Shown here: positions 8,728 through 17,325 of the stretch, piece after piece
How the letters are laid out: each line of letters begins with the position of its first letter
How positions within the stretch are numbered: position 1 is the first letter of the stretch
Assembly: GCA_030611205.1 (NCBI GenBank)
Contig: JAUWQF010000003.1
Location: forward strand, 1 to 42,917
Direction of reading: 5' to 3'
Source of the DNA: Methanothrix sp.
GTDB taxonomy: Archaea > Halobacteriota > Methanosarcinia > Methanotrichales > Methanotrichaceae
DNA: 42,917 bases
Position numbers and translations under genes: made by a program
The notes under the pieces: model-generated
The model's database searches: none
Seen by the model: the letters and a program-made list of their open reading frames with translations, nothing else
Told to the model about the DNA's origin: nothing

Positions 8728-9195
8728 ATGGCGCCTGGTAGAGATATCCGAGATGTACTCCAGGAAGTAGGCATATCCATCGATGAGATCGTTTTTGCTG
8801 CTCTGGAGCTTTATGTACCCCATCCAGGAGTGGAGACCCGTGAGAAAGCCGAAGAGGTCTTCAGACGAGAGCTGGACCTGGCCCTCTCCGACCCCAACCT
8901 CTGTCTCTTGATATATGCTGGGGTTCTTCTGGAAGATGAAGGAAGGAAGGCCAACCTCCCCAGCATGAACAGCTCAGACTACGAGCGGGACCTGACCTAC
9001 CTCATAGCGGACGAAGTGCTGGGGATGAGCATCGCCAAGTACGTAGGAGGATACAAAGGAACCTTCGACTACGTCAGATACGACAAGGCCAAACCAGGGA
9101 TCCTGGGCAGGCTCGGTCCCTTCATGGACGATGTGATCGGCGGTCTGATAGGAGGGGTCTCTGCGAACATGTATACCAGGGCGGTGTTTTACTGA
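8728..9195 (+). CDS. cobZ: Alpha-ribazole phosphatase (archaeal CobZ type)
   Basis: 155 aa; VFAALELYVPHPGVETREKAEE...FDYVRYDKAKPGILGRLGPFMDDVIGGLIGG; next to cobS/cobY. Confidence 0.8.
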   Translation: MAPGRDIRDVLQEVGISIDEIVFAALELYVPHPGVETREKAEEVFRRELDLALSDPNLCLLIYAGVLLEDEGRKANLPSMNSSDYERDLTYLIADEVLGMSIAKYVGGYKGTFDYVRYDKAKPGILGRLGPFMDDVIGGLIGGVSANMYTRAVFY

Positions 9196-9956
9196 GGGAC
9201 CTCTTCTTCGCTCTCAGATCGGGTTTCGGTTTTCTTTCCACCATACCGGTGGGCATCTCCATGGAGGGGATCGAAGCCCTGATGAGGCATATCTACATCT
9301 TCCCGGTCATAGGAGCGGTCCTGGGACTGATATTTGCCCTCACCGCCTGGGTTCTGGCAGAGTTTGCGCCCCAGGGCGTAGTCGCCGTCCTGGTACTGGT
9401 GGTGATCTACAAGATCTGCGGGATAAACCATGCCGACGGCCTGGCCGACTTCGCAGACGGGGTGACCGTCCATTCCACGAGGGAGAAGAAGATCAGCGCC
9501 ATGAAGGACGTCTACATAGGGACAGGAGGCGTGATCTTCGTGGTGGTCACCATACTCGCCATCTTTGCCGCCCTGGCCGTCGTGCCTCTGGCCTTGCTTC
9601 CTCTGATCCTGATAGCAGCCGAGGTCTCTGCCAAGCAGTCCATGATCACCTTTGCCGCATTCTCCGACCCGCTCCATAAAGGGTTCGGCCAGATAGCCAT
9701 CGAGAACACCACATCGTCCGACTTTCTGATCGGTCTGGTCATAGCGTCATTGATCTGTGGAGCGATCCTGGGCGCTCTGGGGCTGGCGGCGATCGTAACC
9801 TCTCAGATCTCTGCCTTCTACCTGGTGAAGGTATCGAAGAGAAACTTCGGCGGCGCTACCGGCGATGGTTTCGGAGCCGCGAACGAGATCGGCCGGGCCA
9901 TGGCACTGGTAACATCTGCAGCTATGGGGGGGGCGCTGACCTGGATGCCGTGGTGA
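9192..9956 (+). CDS. cobS: Adenosylcobinamide-GDP ribazoletransferase; conserved N-terminus implies a CTG start
   Basis: Reading back from ATG 9249 in frame: (CTG)RDLFFALRSGFGFLSTIPVGISMEG...INHADGLADFADGV; no ATG/GTG/TTG close upstream. Confidence 0.85.
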   Translation: MRDLFFALRSGFGFLSTIPVGISMEGIEALMRHIYIFPVIGAVLGLIFALTAWVLAEFAPQGVVAVLVLVVIYKICGINHADGLADFADGVTVHSTREKKISAMKDVYIGTGGVIFVVVTILAIFAALAVVPLALLPLILIAAEVSAKQSMITFAAFSDPLHKGFGQIAIENTTSSDFLIGLVIASLICGAILGALGLAAIVTSQISAFYLVKVSKRNFGGATGDGFGAANEIGRAMALVTSAAMGGALTWMPW

Positions 9957-10546
9957 TGGCAGGCGGCCTGGGAACCAGGCTCCAGATGGGCGAGAAGCCG
10001 ATGGCGAGGTTGCTGGAGCGGCCTCTCATCGATTACGTCATTAGAGCCCTGGAAAAAAGTTTGATAGAGAGGATCTTCGTGGCCACCACCCCAAACGTCC
10101 CAAGAACGAAGAAGTGGGCCGAGGAGAGAGGCCTGATGACGGTGGAGACCCCCTGCAACGGATACGTCCCCGACATGATCATCGCGGTAGAGACGGCAAG
10201 AATAAAAAGACCGGTTCTCATAGTGATGGCCGACCTGCCGCTCCTGAAAGACCGGATCGTAGACGAGATCCTGAAGGTCTACGAGAAGGTGACAGAACCT
10301 GCGCTCTCCGTGCACACCCCTCTTGAGATCCATCGCAAGATAGGGAGCAGACCTGACGCCCTCTTCAACTACCAGGGAGAGTTCATCGTCCCTGCGGGGA
10401 TCAACGTGCTCAACGGAGCGCGGATCAAAGAGGAGCAGGAAGATTACCATCTGATAATGGATAAAATCGAGCTGGCGGTGAACGTGAACACGTCCCGGGA
10501 CCTGGAGATATGCAGATCGATCTTGAAGAAGGATATGAAGATATGA
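9941..10546 (+). CDS. cobY: Adenosylcobinamide-phosphate guanylyltransferase (archaeal CobY type); start CTG 9941 or GTG 9950
   Basis: (L)DAVVMAGGLGTRLQMGEKPMARLLERPLIDYV nucleotidyltransferase motif; gene context. Confidence 0.85.
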   Translation: MDAVVMAGGLGTRLQMGEKPMARLLERPLIDYVIRALEKSLIERIFVATTPNVPRTKKWAEERGLMTVETPCNGYVPDMIIAVETARIKRPVLIVMADLPLLKDRIVDEILKVYEKVTEPALSVHTPLEIHRKIGSRPDALFNYQGEFIVPAGINVLNGARIKEEQEDYHLIMDKIELAVNVNTSRDLEICRSILKKDMKI

Positions 10547-10896
10547 ACTACACGATCATAGACGGCGAAAGGTACTCGATGAGTGACCTGGAAACGCTGA
10601 CCGGCAAGAGCGAACCTTCCGAGCCGAGAGGACACGTACTTCTCCTGGCCAGGGTGCTGAAAGACCCCGTGAGCTTGCCCCGGTTTCTGGAAGAGATATG
10701 TTCCCTCGAGCTCGACAAAGAGGATAAGCGTGACCTCAGGATGGCTCTGATCAGGGTCCAGATTGATAGCGAGCTGAGGATGACCGAGGACCTCCAGAGG
10801 TACCAGCAGAGGCGGTACGTGGCCCAGGTCGTAGAGATACTGCTGTTCAAAGAGCTTCTTTTGGCTCCGGGCGAGCCTGAGGTGCTGGACGAGTAA
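10543..10896 (+). CDS. Conserved hypothetical protein
   Basis: ATGA overlap with cobY stop; 117 aa MNYTIIDGERYSMSDLETLTGKSE...; family not recognised. Confidence 0.6.
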   Translation: MNYTIIDGERYSMSDLETLTGKSEPSEPRGHVLLLARVLKDPVSLPRFLEEICSLELDKEDKRDLRMALIRVQIDSELRMTEDLQRYQQRRYVAQVVEILLFKELLLAPGEPEVLDE

Positions 10897-10919
10897 CTCC
10901 TTCCTTTGGTTGGAAACTA

Positions 10920-10952
10920 AAAAAAAATGTGGGTGTGCCCCCCCGGGCACAC
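10920..10952 (-). terminator. Hairpin plus T-run terminating the cdh operon
   Basis: GTGTGCCC-cccc-GGGCACAC at 10933-10952; on minus strand followed by ATTTTTTT; lies between convergent genes. Confidence 0.7.
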
Positions 10953-10964
10953 TTAACACTTAAC

Positions 10965-12398
10965 TTACTCCTCTTCCCATTTTGGTGGCCACTGCGTTTT
11001 CATCCAGCCAGGGATACGTCCCGAGTCTTCAGGACCCACGAGGGCCTTCACCTTGTATTTGTAAAGTTCGTCCAGCTCGCCGCTGAACCTGGCGCACATC
11101 CCCGGGAGGATGAACGACCTGTGGCTGGTCTTCTCGAAGTCGACCCCGGCCTCCGCGAAGGAGTCCTTGATCTTGCTGGGGGTTATCTGACCGCCTGCCA
11201 CAGAAGCCTGGACGCCGATGCCATCGGTATCCACGGCCAATAGGTAGGAATCTATCTCGTTGGACCCCAGGTCAGACTCCACCGTGTAGTAGGTCAGGGC
11301 GAAGTTGGTGGTGAGGTATATGGGCGAAGTCTCGTCCGGCTTGCCCACCTTGTTCAGACCTGGTTTGACCTTCACAGGCGACCTGGGGTCGGTATAGATG
11401 TTGAACCTCAGGTGCATGTCGGGCATGACGCTGTGGGGCTCCATTGAATGCCTGATCATTATGTCTGCACCACGGATCACGAAGGTCGCGGACAGGACGC
11501 TCTCCCAGTAAGCACCCCTCACCGGGTCGTCGGTGGTGAACCAGGCGTTGAGGGGGATGGACATGACCGGATAGTTAAAGTCCTTCTGACCCTCATCCAC
11601 GGCAGCTCTCCTGAGCTTTATGAAGTTCTGGAGGCTCTCCTGGAGCTTCTCGCCGTTGGGCGCGGTGCCTGGATCGAGTACCAGGTCTTTGAGCCCCATC
11701 TCCCTGAAGGTGATAGCCAGCGACTTCAGACCGTCCAGATCGAAGGGCGAGCTCAGGGTCACGGGGACCTTGTAGTCGTAGGCTAGCTGTGCGACCTCCT
11801 TCCAGTTGTCCTTGTTGGCGGCGTAGATGAGAGGCCTCTTCTCGGCGGCCAGCTCGAGGCCTGCCTTCAGGACCTTGGGGTCGAAGGAACAGAGGATCAG
11901 GGGCTTGTCGGTGTTCTCCATGACCTTCTTGACGCACTTTGCGAACTTGTCGGGGTCGCCGGTAACGGACCTTACGGCCACCATCTCCACATTTTCCCAG
12001 TTGCCGATGTAGAACTTCTTCCAGCTGTGGATGAGCTTGACCCTCTCTACCAGGTCGGCCTCGTCCATCGCGTCGGTCACGTCATAGGCAAATGGTGGCT
12101 TGTTGAAGTACGTCATCTGATGGCGGTACATAACGTCCTCGCCACCGACCTTGATCTGTTGGTCGCCGGTACCGAGGTAGATCAGAGACACCTCTGGTGC
12201 GAGGACCTCCTTGAGCTGGGCCAGCTTCTTGCCGTACTTCTTCTGTTTCTCCGGATCGAAGAGAGGCTTGCACTCGTCGATCGTTCTCTCTCTTGCGATC
12301 AGACCCGCGGCAAAGGCCATGCAGGTCTCATCACCACACTCGCCACAGTTTGTCTTAGGCAGGAACTTGTACAGGTTGAGAGGGCTAGATTCCTTCAT
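10965..12398 (-). CDS. cdhE: CODH/ACS (ACDS) complex gamma subunit, corrinoid Fe-S protein large subunit
   Basis: 477 aa; FLPKTNCGECGDETCMAFA, YRHQMTYFNKPP, C-terminal ITPSKIKDSFAEAG. Confidence 0.96.
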   Translation of the reverse strand: MKESSPLNLYKFLPKTNCGECGDETCMAFAAGLIARERTIDECKPLFDPEKQKKYGKKLAQLKEVLAPEVSLIYLGTGDQQIKVGGEDVMYRHQMTYFNKPPFAYDVTDAMDEADLVERVKLIHSWKKFYIGNWENVEMVAVRSVTGDPDKFAKCVKKVMENTDKPLILCSFDPKVLKAGLELAAEKRPLIYAANKDNWKEVAQLAYDYKVPVTLSSPFDLDGLKSLAITFREMGLKDLVLDPGTAPNGEKLQESLQNFIKLRRAAVDEGQKDFNYPVMSIPLNAWFTTDDPVRGAYWESVLSATFVIRGADIMIRHSMEPHSVMPDMHLRFNIYTDPRSPVKVKPGLNKVGKPDETSPIYLTTNFALTYYTVESDLGSNEIDSYLLAVDTDGIGVQASVAGGQITPSKIKDSFAEAGVDFEKTSHRSFILPGMCARFSGELDELYKYKVKALVGPEDSGRIPGWMKTQWPPKWEEE

Positions 12399-12403
12399 CG
12401 GTA

Positions 12404-13753
12404 TCAGGCCTCCGTCGTAATCCAGTTGGTGGTATCCGGCGTCTTTGCCTCGATTAGACCCATCAGCGACTGTGTGATCTCCTGGAGGTAAGCAACTGCA
12501 ATCGGGTTCATCATCATGAAGATGTCAACACCGGCCATGGCCAGCGAGAACCCGGTCAGGATCTCCCAGATGGGACCTCTCAACATCCTGTCACCCCAGT
12601 CGGAATCTTCTTTGTTCGGGGAACCTATCATCCAGGCCTCTCTGACACCCCAGGCGTTGGTGGTACCGGAAGACATGGGGAAGGCCAGCTCTTGGTCGCC
12701 CTTGAGAGCGCCTATCCTTATCCTCTCCATGTTGCTGTAGGCGAAGTCCAGACCGTAGGCCAACGCCGCTGTCGTCGGGTCTATCACGATGGAGTCCCTG
12801 GGCACGCCAGCGACCTTAATCAGCTTCCTGTCCAGCTCCTTCTGGGCGTTGATCTCCAGCTGAGTCCAGGACAGACAGACGTTGTTGTTCTCGGCGCAGG
12901 ACCTGCCAATTGCCTCCCAGTCCAGGTTCAAGCTGGCGCTGGCGATGAGGGCGCGCTCGCCCTGAGCCGTCTCTGAGGCCCTGGTCAGCACCTCGACGTC
13001 CTTCTCGGGATTGCCGCTGCCGCCGATACAGATGGGCACGTCGACCGCCTGGAGGACATCCTCCACGACCTTGACGGCTTCCTTGGCGGAGGTGTCCTTG
13101 ATCAGAGGATCGGTGCTGATCAGGTGGGTGGTGATCATGTCCGCGCCGAACTCGTTGACGCACTTCTTGGCCCACTCCGCAGGATCGTTCATGACCTCTT
13201 CATAATGCATCTTGACCGCCTTGGCCATGCCGATGGGCATGTCGAAGACGTCCATGGTGACCACGGGCCTGTTGGGCATTGCCGCATCGTAGAAGAAGGG
13301 CATTGCCTTCTCACCGCCGATCTTGATGACGTGGCCTCTCGATCCGCCCTCTGCCTTTGTCGCTCCGAGCTGGACCTCCTGGATCTGATGTTTCCAGGTC
13401 GCGTCCGTGCCCACCTCGAACTTGGCCTTGGCCAGGGTGTCGGGTATCTTGAAGGCAGGTATCTCCGGCGCCGCCGCTTTGATCTCCGCGGGCGCTATGG
13501 CTCCGGCGACCGCAACCGGCTGAAGCAGGCTATCTATCGGATAGCCGAACGCCTTGGCCATGTTGACCAGCTGAACCGCGACCTTTGCTACCTCCGCTCC
13601 GAAGTAGTAAGCGAAAAGAGGCCCAACGCCACCAGCCCCGGTCTCGATCTCCAGCTCGATATCTCCCTCGATCTTGATACCCTCGAGGGACTTCACACCC
13701 ATATCTGCTAACTGCTTGTTTAAGTCGGATAGCTTTATTTTTTTCTCTCCCAT
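12404..13753 (-). CDS. cdhD: CODH/ACS complex delta subunit
   Basis: 449 aa; [48 protein letters not shown]. Confidence 0.96.
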   Translation of the reverse strand: MGEKKIKLSDLNKQLADMGVKSLEGIKIEGDIELEIETGAGGVGPLFAYYFGAEVAKVAVQLVNMAKAFGYPIDSLLQPVAVAGAIAPAEIKAAAPEIPAFKIPDTLAKAKFEVGTDATWKHQIQEVQLGATKAEGGSRGHVIKIGGEKAMPFFYDAAMPNRPVVTMDVFDMPIGMAKAVKMHYEEVMNDPAEWAKKCVNEFGADMITTHLISTDPLIKDTSAKEAVKVVEDVLQAVDVPICIGGSGNPEKDVEVLTRASETAQGERALIASASLNLDWEAIGRSCAENNNVCLSWTQLEINAQKELDRKLIKVAGVPRDSIVIDPTTAALAYGLDFAYSNMERIRIGALKGDQELAFPMSSGTTNAWGVREAWMIGSPNKEDSDWGDRMLRGPIWEILTGFSLAMAGVDIFMMMNPIAVAYLQEITQSLMGLIEAKTPDTTNWITTEA

Positions 13754-13783
13754 GTTAATCTCCCCATAGAACCGGTCCGATCA

Positions 13784-14029
13784 TTAATTGGGCGACTGTA
13801 GCCGACTTTCGACCGGATAACCGGTGGATCCGGCCACCTCGATCAGCTGGATCGCGGCCTTTGCTACTTCTTCTCCCAAGTAGTAGCCCAATACGACCCC
13901 GATATCACCACGACTGGTATCTATCTCCAGCTCGAAGTCTCCCTCGATGGTGACGCCCTCAAGGGCCTTTATTTCCGATCCCGCCAACTGCTTGTTCAGG
14001 TCGGCCAAGCTCAGTCTTCTATCTGTCAA
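13784..14029 (-). CDS. Stand-alone paralog of the CdhD N-terminal domain
   Basis: 81 aa, ungapped hand alignment to CdhD residues ~1-78 with about half identical (LADLNKQLAG..LEGVTIEGDFELEID..YYLGEEVAKAAIQL..GYP). Confidence 0.85.
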   Translation of the reverse strand: MTDRRLSLADLNKQLAGSEIKALEGVTIEGDFELEIDTSRGDIGVVLGYYLGEEVAKAAIQLIEVAGSTGYPVESRLQSPN

Positions 14030-14035
14030 AGATAA

Positions 14036-14800
14036 TCACCCTCCTAGACCGATTTCTTTGATAATATTCTCTACCTCGACGACGGCAGGCGAGTCATCTG
14101 GCAGGCCGATCAAGGGGTCGCCAACCAGATCAAGCCGGGCTATATTCTCGTCGTAGGGGATCATACCGATAACCTTCAGGTCGAGACCGTTCGCCGCATT
14201 GAGAACCTGATCTCTGCTCTGTTCATGTACCTTGTTCACTATCACGTAGAGGTTCTCGTACTTCAGATCGAGCTCATCGGCAAGCTGCCGTATCGTCTCT
14301 GCGGTCTTGAGGCCTCTACGAGATTCATCGGAGACCACGATCAACGACTCCAGGTCGGTGATAGTCTTGCGACTCAGGTGCTCCAGGCCTGCAGGGGTGT
14401 CTACGATGATCATACCGTAGTCATCCATGGTCTCATACATGATACCCTTCAGCAAGGAGTTGAGATAACAGTAGCACCCCGAACCTTCAGACCTACCCAT
14501 CACGAGCAGATCGTATCCGTCCTTCTCCAGAAGGGACTCGAACACCTTTGCTGCAAGGTATTGTTTTTTGTCGTAGTCGGGTGGCAACGAGGCCATCGAC
14601 TCCTGGATGTCCTCCCTTATGTCTCCCACAGTGATCTCCACATTGTCCCCCAGCGTATCTGCCAGGTTTGCATCAGGGTCTGCGTCTATGGCCAGTATGG
14701 CGCGCTTGCCGTCTCTCTTCAAGAGGGAACGGAGGAACATCGCGGTGACGGCGGTCTTCCCGGTGCCGCCTTTACCGGTTATCGCTATAATTCGCCCCAA
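14036..14800 (-). CDS. cooC: CooC/AcsF-like CODH/ACS nickel-maturation ATPase
   Basis: 254 aa; deviant Walker A GKGGTGKTAV, GSGCYCYLN CxC motif. Confidence 0.93.
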   Translation of the reverse strand: MGRIIAITGKGGTGKTAVTAMFLRSLLKRDGKRAILAIDADPDANLADTLGDNVEITVGDIREDIQESMASLPPDYDKKQYLAAKVFESLLEKDGYDLLVMGRSEGSGCYCYLNSLLKGIMYETMDDYGMIIVDTPAGLEHLSRKTITDLESLIVVSDESRRGLKTAETIRQLADELDLKYENLYVIVNKVHEQSRDQVLNAANGLDLKVIGMIPYDENIARLDLVGDPLIGLPDDSPAVVEVENIIKEIGLGG

Positions 14801-14815
14801 GGTATTAGCCCTTCC

Positions 14816-15007
14816 TCACTTCTTCTTCTTCGACTTCGCCTTTGCTTCAGTCGGCTTTATTATGACTTCCTCTATGGTAATATCGGCGCCTCTCAGCTCC
14901 AGGGTTATGCCACCTGCGCCACCCTGTGGTGCCGCGGCACCTGGTGCTGCTGCAGGAGCTGCTTCGTCTCCCTTCTTCTTCAACTTAAGGCTCAGTTTCT
15001 TGGCCAT
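14816..15007 (-). CDS. Small Ala/Pro-rich basic protein x2
   Basis: 63 aa MAKKLSLKLKKKGDEAAPAAAPGAAAPQGGAGGITLELRGADITIEEVIIKP...; paralog of adjacent 60-aa ORF. Confidence 0.8.
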   Translation of the reverse strand: MAKKLSLKLKKKGDEAAPAAAPGAAAPQGGAGGITLELRGADITIEEVIIKPTEAKAKSKKKK

Positions 15008-15093
15008 GATAATATCTCCCTCTACCTATCTAAAAGTCAACCAACTTGCGTAATTGACAGAACCAACCAAAGATATGAAGGAAAAGGTGATGC

Positions 15094-15276
15094 TCACTTG
15101 GCGAGCGTCACCTTTTCGATGTTGATCTTGGCGTCCTTCAGCACCAGCTTGATGCCTCCCCCGCCTCCTCCGGCGGGTGGTGCGAACGCCGGTGCTCCGG
15201 CAGCAGGTGCGGCTCCAGCAGCAGGAGCTGCTTCGGGTTCCTTCTTCTTCAACTTAAGGCTCAGTTTCTTGGCCAT
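15094..15276 (-). CDS. Small Ala/Pro-rich basic protein x1
   Basis: 60 aa MAKKLSLKLKKKEPEAAPAAGAAPAAGAPAFAPPAGGGGGGIKLVLKDAKINIEKVTLAK; first 12 aa identical to the neighbour. Confidence 0.8.
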   Translation of the reverse strand: MAKKLSLKLKKKEPEAAPAAGAAPAAGAPAFAPPAGGGGGGIKLVLKDAKINIEKVTLAK

Positions 15277-15327
15277 TCTTATAATCCTCCTACACCTGTT
15301 GTAATACTCCGTTGTGAACTACTCTTT

Positions 15328-16734
15328 TCACTCCAGAATGCCCTCGTCCTGCAGATACTCGACGACCTGCATGAACTGGCCTTCGCTCATCAGCAGCTTC
15401 TCTTTTATCACGTCCACGTCGAGGTCGCCACCGCTCTCCTCGATGTACGCGATGACCTCGGCCTCGAACTCTGAGGGGTCTTCCAGGGTCCAGCCCTCGG
15501 TGATCTGCTTGTCGTCCACGGGCCTCGTGACGCCGTCTACAACAGGGTGGTCGACATTGAGCAGGAACTTCTTGAGGGCGTTGATGTCGGTTGCGTCAGC
15601 TTCCGTGGCGATCTTGTTCAGCATGTCCTCGTCGATGCCTTCTTTCACCCGCTCCTTGAGGTGTTCGGGCATCCAGACGATCCGTCTCCAGCCACCGTCT
15701 GCCTGGATGAACTTGGACGAGAAGTAGTACAGGATCCCCATCCCCAGGAAACCGATGACCTGCTTGCCGCCACCTGCCTGACCTGCCATGGTGGAGAAAG
15801 GCAGACCGTTGGGCGTTGGGCTCGTGAAGTCACGGTCTACGATACCGATGCCGTCAACCTCGGGCAGGTAGAAGCCGATGGTCTCGAAACATCCACAGGA
15901 AGTATGAGGTGCCTCGAAGAACGTGTACATGGCCATCCTGTTGTACTCGCCACCGGACCTCTCCTCGACCATCTTGTTAATCGACTCATATTCGCCGGTG
16001 ATCTCGTCGATCAGGCCTTCCTTGGGTATGGGGAACTGGGGTCCTTCCGGATCCACCTTGGCTGCCGCCCTGCCGTCGAACCAGCTGATGGCACCACATA
16101 GAGACGGTCTGTCGGGGGTCACACAGCAAGCACTGGTGGGAGCGAAAGACTGACATAGAGTACATCCATAGAAGACGTCAACCTCATCGTCGTGCAGTCC
16201 CTTGGCACGCTCATCTCTGGTATTGTATATGACGTGAGCCTGCTCCAGACCTTCCGTTACGGCCTCCTGTGTGGTGAGTACCGTAACTTCCATCTTCTCG
16301 ATGAAGGGCAGCTCTGCCTTGAAGAGCTTCATTACACCCGTCATGATATTCTCGAACGAGGTTGCACCCGCCTTCTTGAGATCTTTGCTCGCCCTCATCC
16401 AGATGGTGTCCCTCTGGTTCAGGTGCATCAGGCCATGGACATAGGAGAGCAGCTCATGATCTCGCCTCTCGATGATGGCCTCCAGATCCGTCTCGATCAG
16501 CTCACCGGCCACCTTGTAGATAAGGCCGAATGGTATGGTAGATCCTTCTTCGATCTCGCTGAGATCCGGTCCCTTGACGGTGACCTTGCCATCATCCACC
16601 TCGTCCATCTCTGCCGATACCACAAGCTCAAACCCGTTCGCTTTGGGACCGCCCATCTCTACCCAGATCTCTTCTTTCCTGACGCGCTCCCCCTCATACA
16701 TAGGGGACATGTCCAGTACAATTTCTTCTGCCAT
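15328..16734 (-). CDS. cdhC: CODH/ACS complex beta subunit (acetyl-CoA synthase)
   Basis: Start at MAEEIVLDMSPMYEGERVRKEE; CTLCQSFAPTSACCVTPDRPSLCGAISW; FETIGFYLPEVDGIGIVDR; GCFE. Confidence 0.96.
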   Translation of the reverse strand: MAEEIVLDMSPMYEGERVRKEEIWVEMGGPKANGFELVVSAEMDEVDDGKVTVKGPDLSEIEEGSTIPFGLIYKVAGELIETDLEAIIERRDHELLSYVHGLMHLNQRDTIWMRASKDLKKAGATSFENIMTGVMKLFKAELPFIEKMEVTVLTTQEAVTEGLEQAHVIYNTRDERAKGLHDDEVDVFYGCTLCQSFAPTSACCVTPDRPSLCGAISWFDGRAAAKVDPEGPQFPIPKEGLIDEITGEYESINKMVEERSGGEYNRMAMYTFFEAPHTSCGCFETIGFYLPEVDGIGIVDRDFTSPTPNGLPFSTMAGQAGGGKQVIGFLGMGILYYFSSKFIQADGGWRRIVWMPEHLKERVKEGIDEDMLNKIATEADATDINALKKFLLNVDHPVVDGVTRPVDDKQITEGWTLEDPSEFEAEVIAYIEESGGDLDVDVIKEKLLMSEGQFMQVVEYLQDEGILE

Positions 16735-16770
16735 TTTCATATCTCCGTTTTTAAAAATAATTGAAAAAGT

Positions 16771-17325
16771 CTACTTCTTCAGTACCGCGATTACCTCATC
16801 GATCGCCGCATGGTAATCATCTGGCTTGAACGCCAGGTTACCAAAGCTCATCTCCGCACTTACATGGTAGTACCTGTCTATGGAGATCCGCCTGATATCC
16901 CTCTTAAAGTTCTTCAGCGCAGAGAACGTCGCGCTGGCAAACTTGTAGAAGATACCCATGAGGATGAACGTATCATACTGCCCTTTGCCATCCAGTCCCA
17001 TCCAGTCATCAAACCTGAGGTAGTTGGCCAGAGGATTGAAACCGATCTGGTAGACGTTCTCCGTGTAGCCTCTATCGATGAACCCCTTTATGGAATGGGC
17101 CGTAGCGGCTATTGTGATTCCGGTCTTCCCGATCTCGATCGCCTTGTCGAACATCACCGGGTCGTCGAAGAGTTCCGCACCCACAACAAGCAGTGGTCGT
17201 TTCGATTTCTTGATTATGGACCCTATCACCTTTGTATTATAGGTCTTGGCCATCTCCGGCCCGTGAAACTCGGCCATATCAAAGGGTACCGGGTTTTTGG
17301 TTGTGTCAACCGCCATCTCCATCAC
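16771..17325 (-). CDS. cdhB: CODH/ACS complex epsilon subunit
   Basis: 184 aa; KKSKRPLLVVGAEL, RGYTENVYQIGFNPLANYLRFDDWMGLDGKGQYD. Confidence 0.94.
   Translation of the reverse strand: MMEMAVDTTKNPVPFDMAEFHGPEMAKTYNTKVIGSIIKKSKRPLLVVGAELFDDPVMFDKAIEIGKTGITIAATAHSIKGFIDRGYTENVYQIGFNPLANYLRFDDWMGLDGKGQYDTFILMGIFYKFASATFSALKNFKRDIRRISIDRYYHVSAEMSFGNLAFKPDDYHAAIDEVIAVLKK

Noticed and set aside
15094-15276. Biotin/lipoyl carrier protein based on the Ala/Pro linker
   Set aside because: No MKM or DK-type lysine attachment motif and too short for a swivelling domain.
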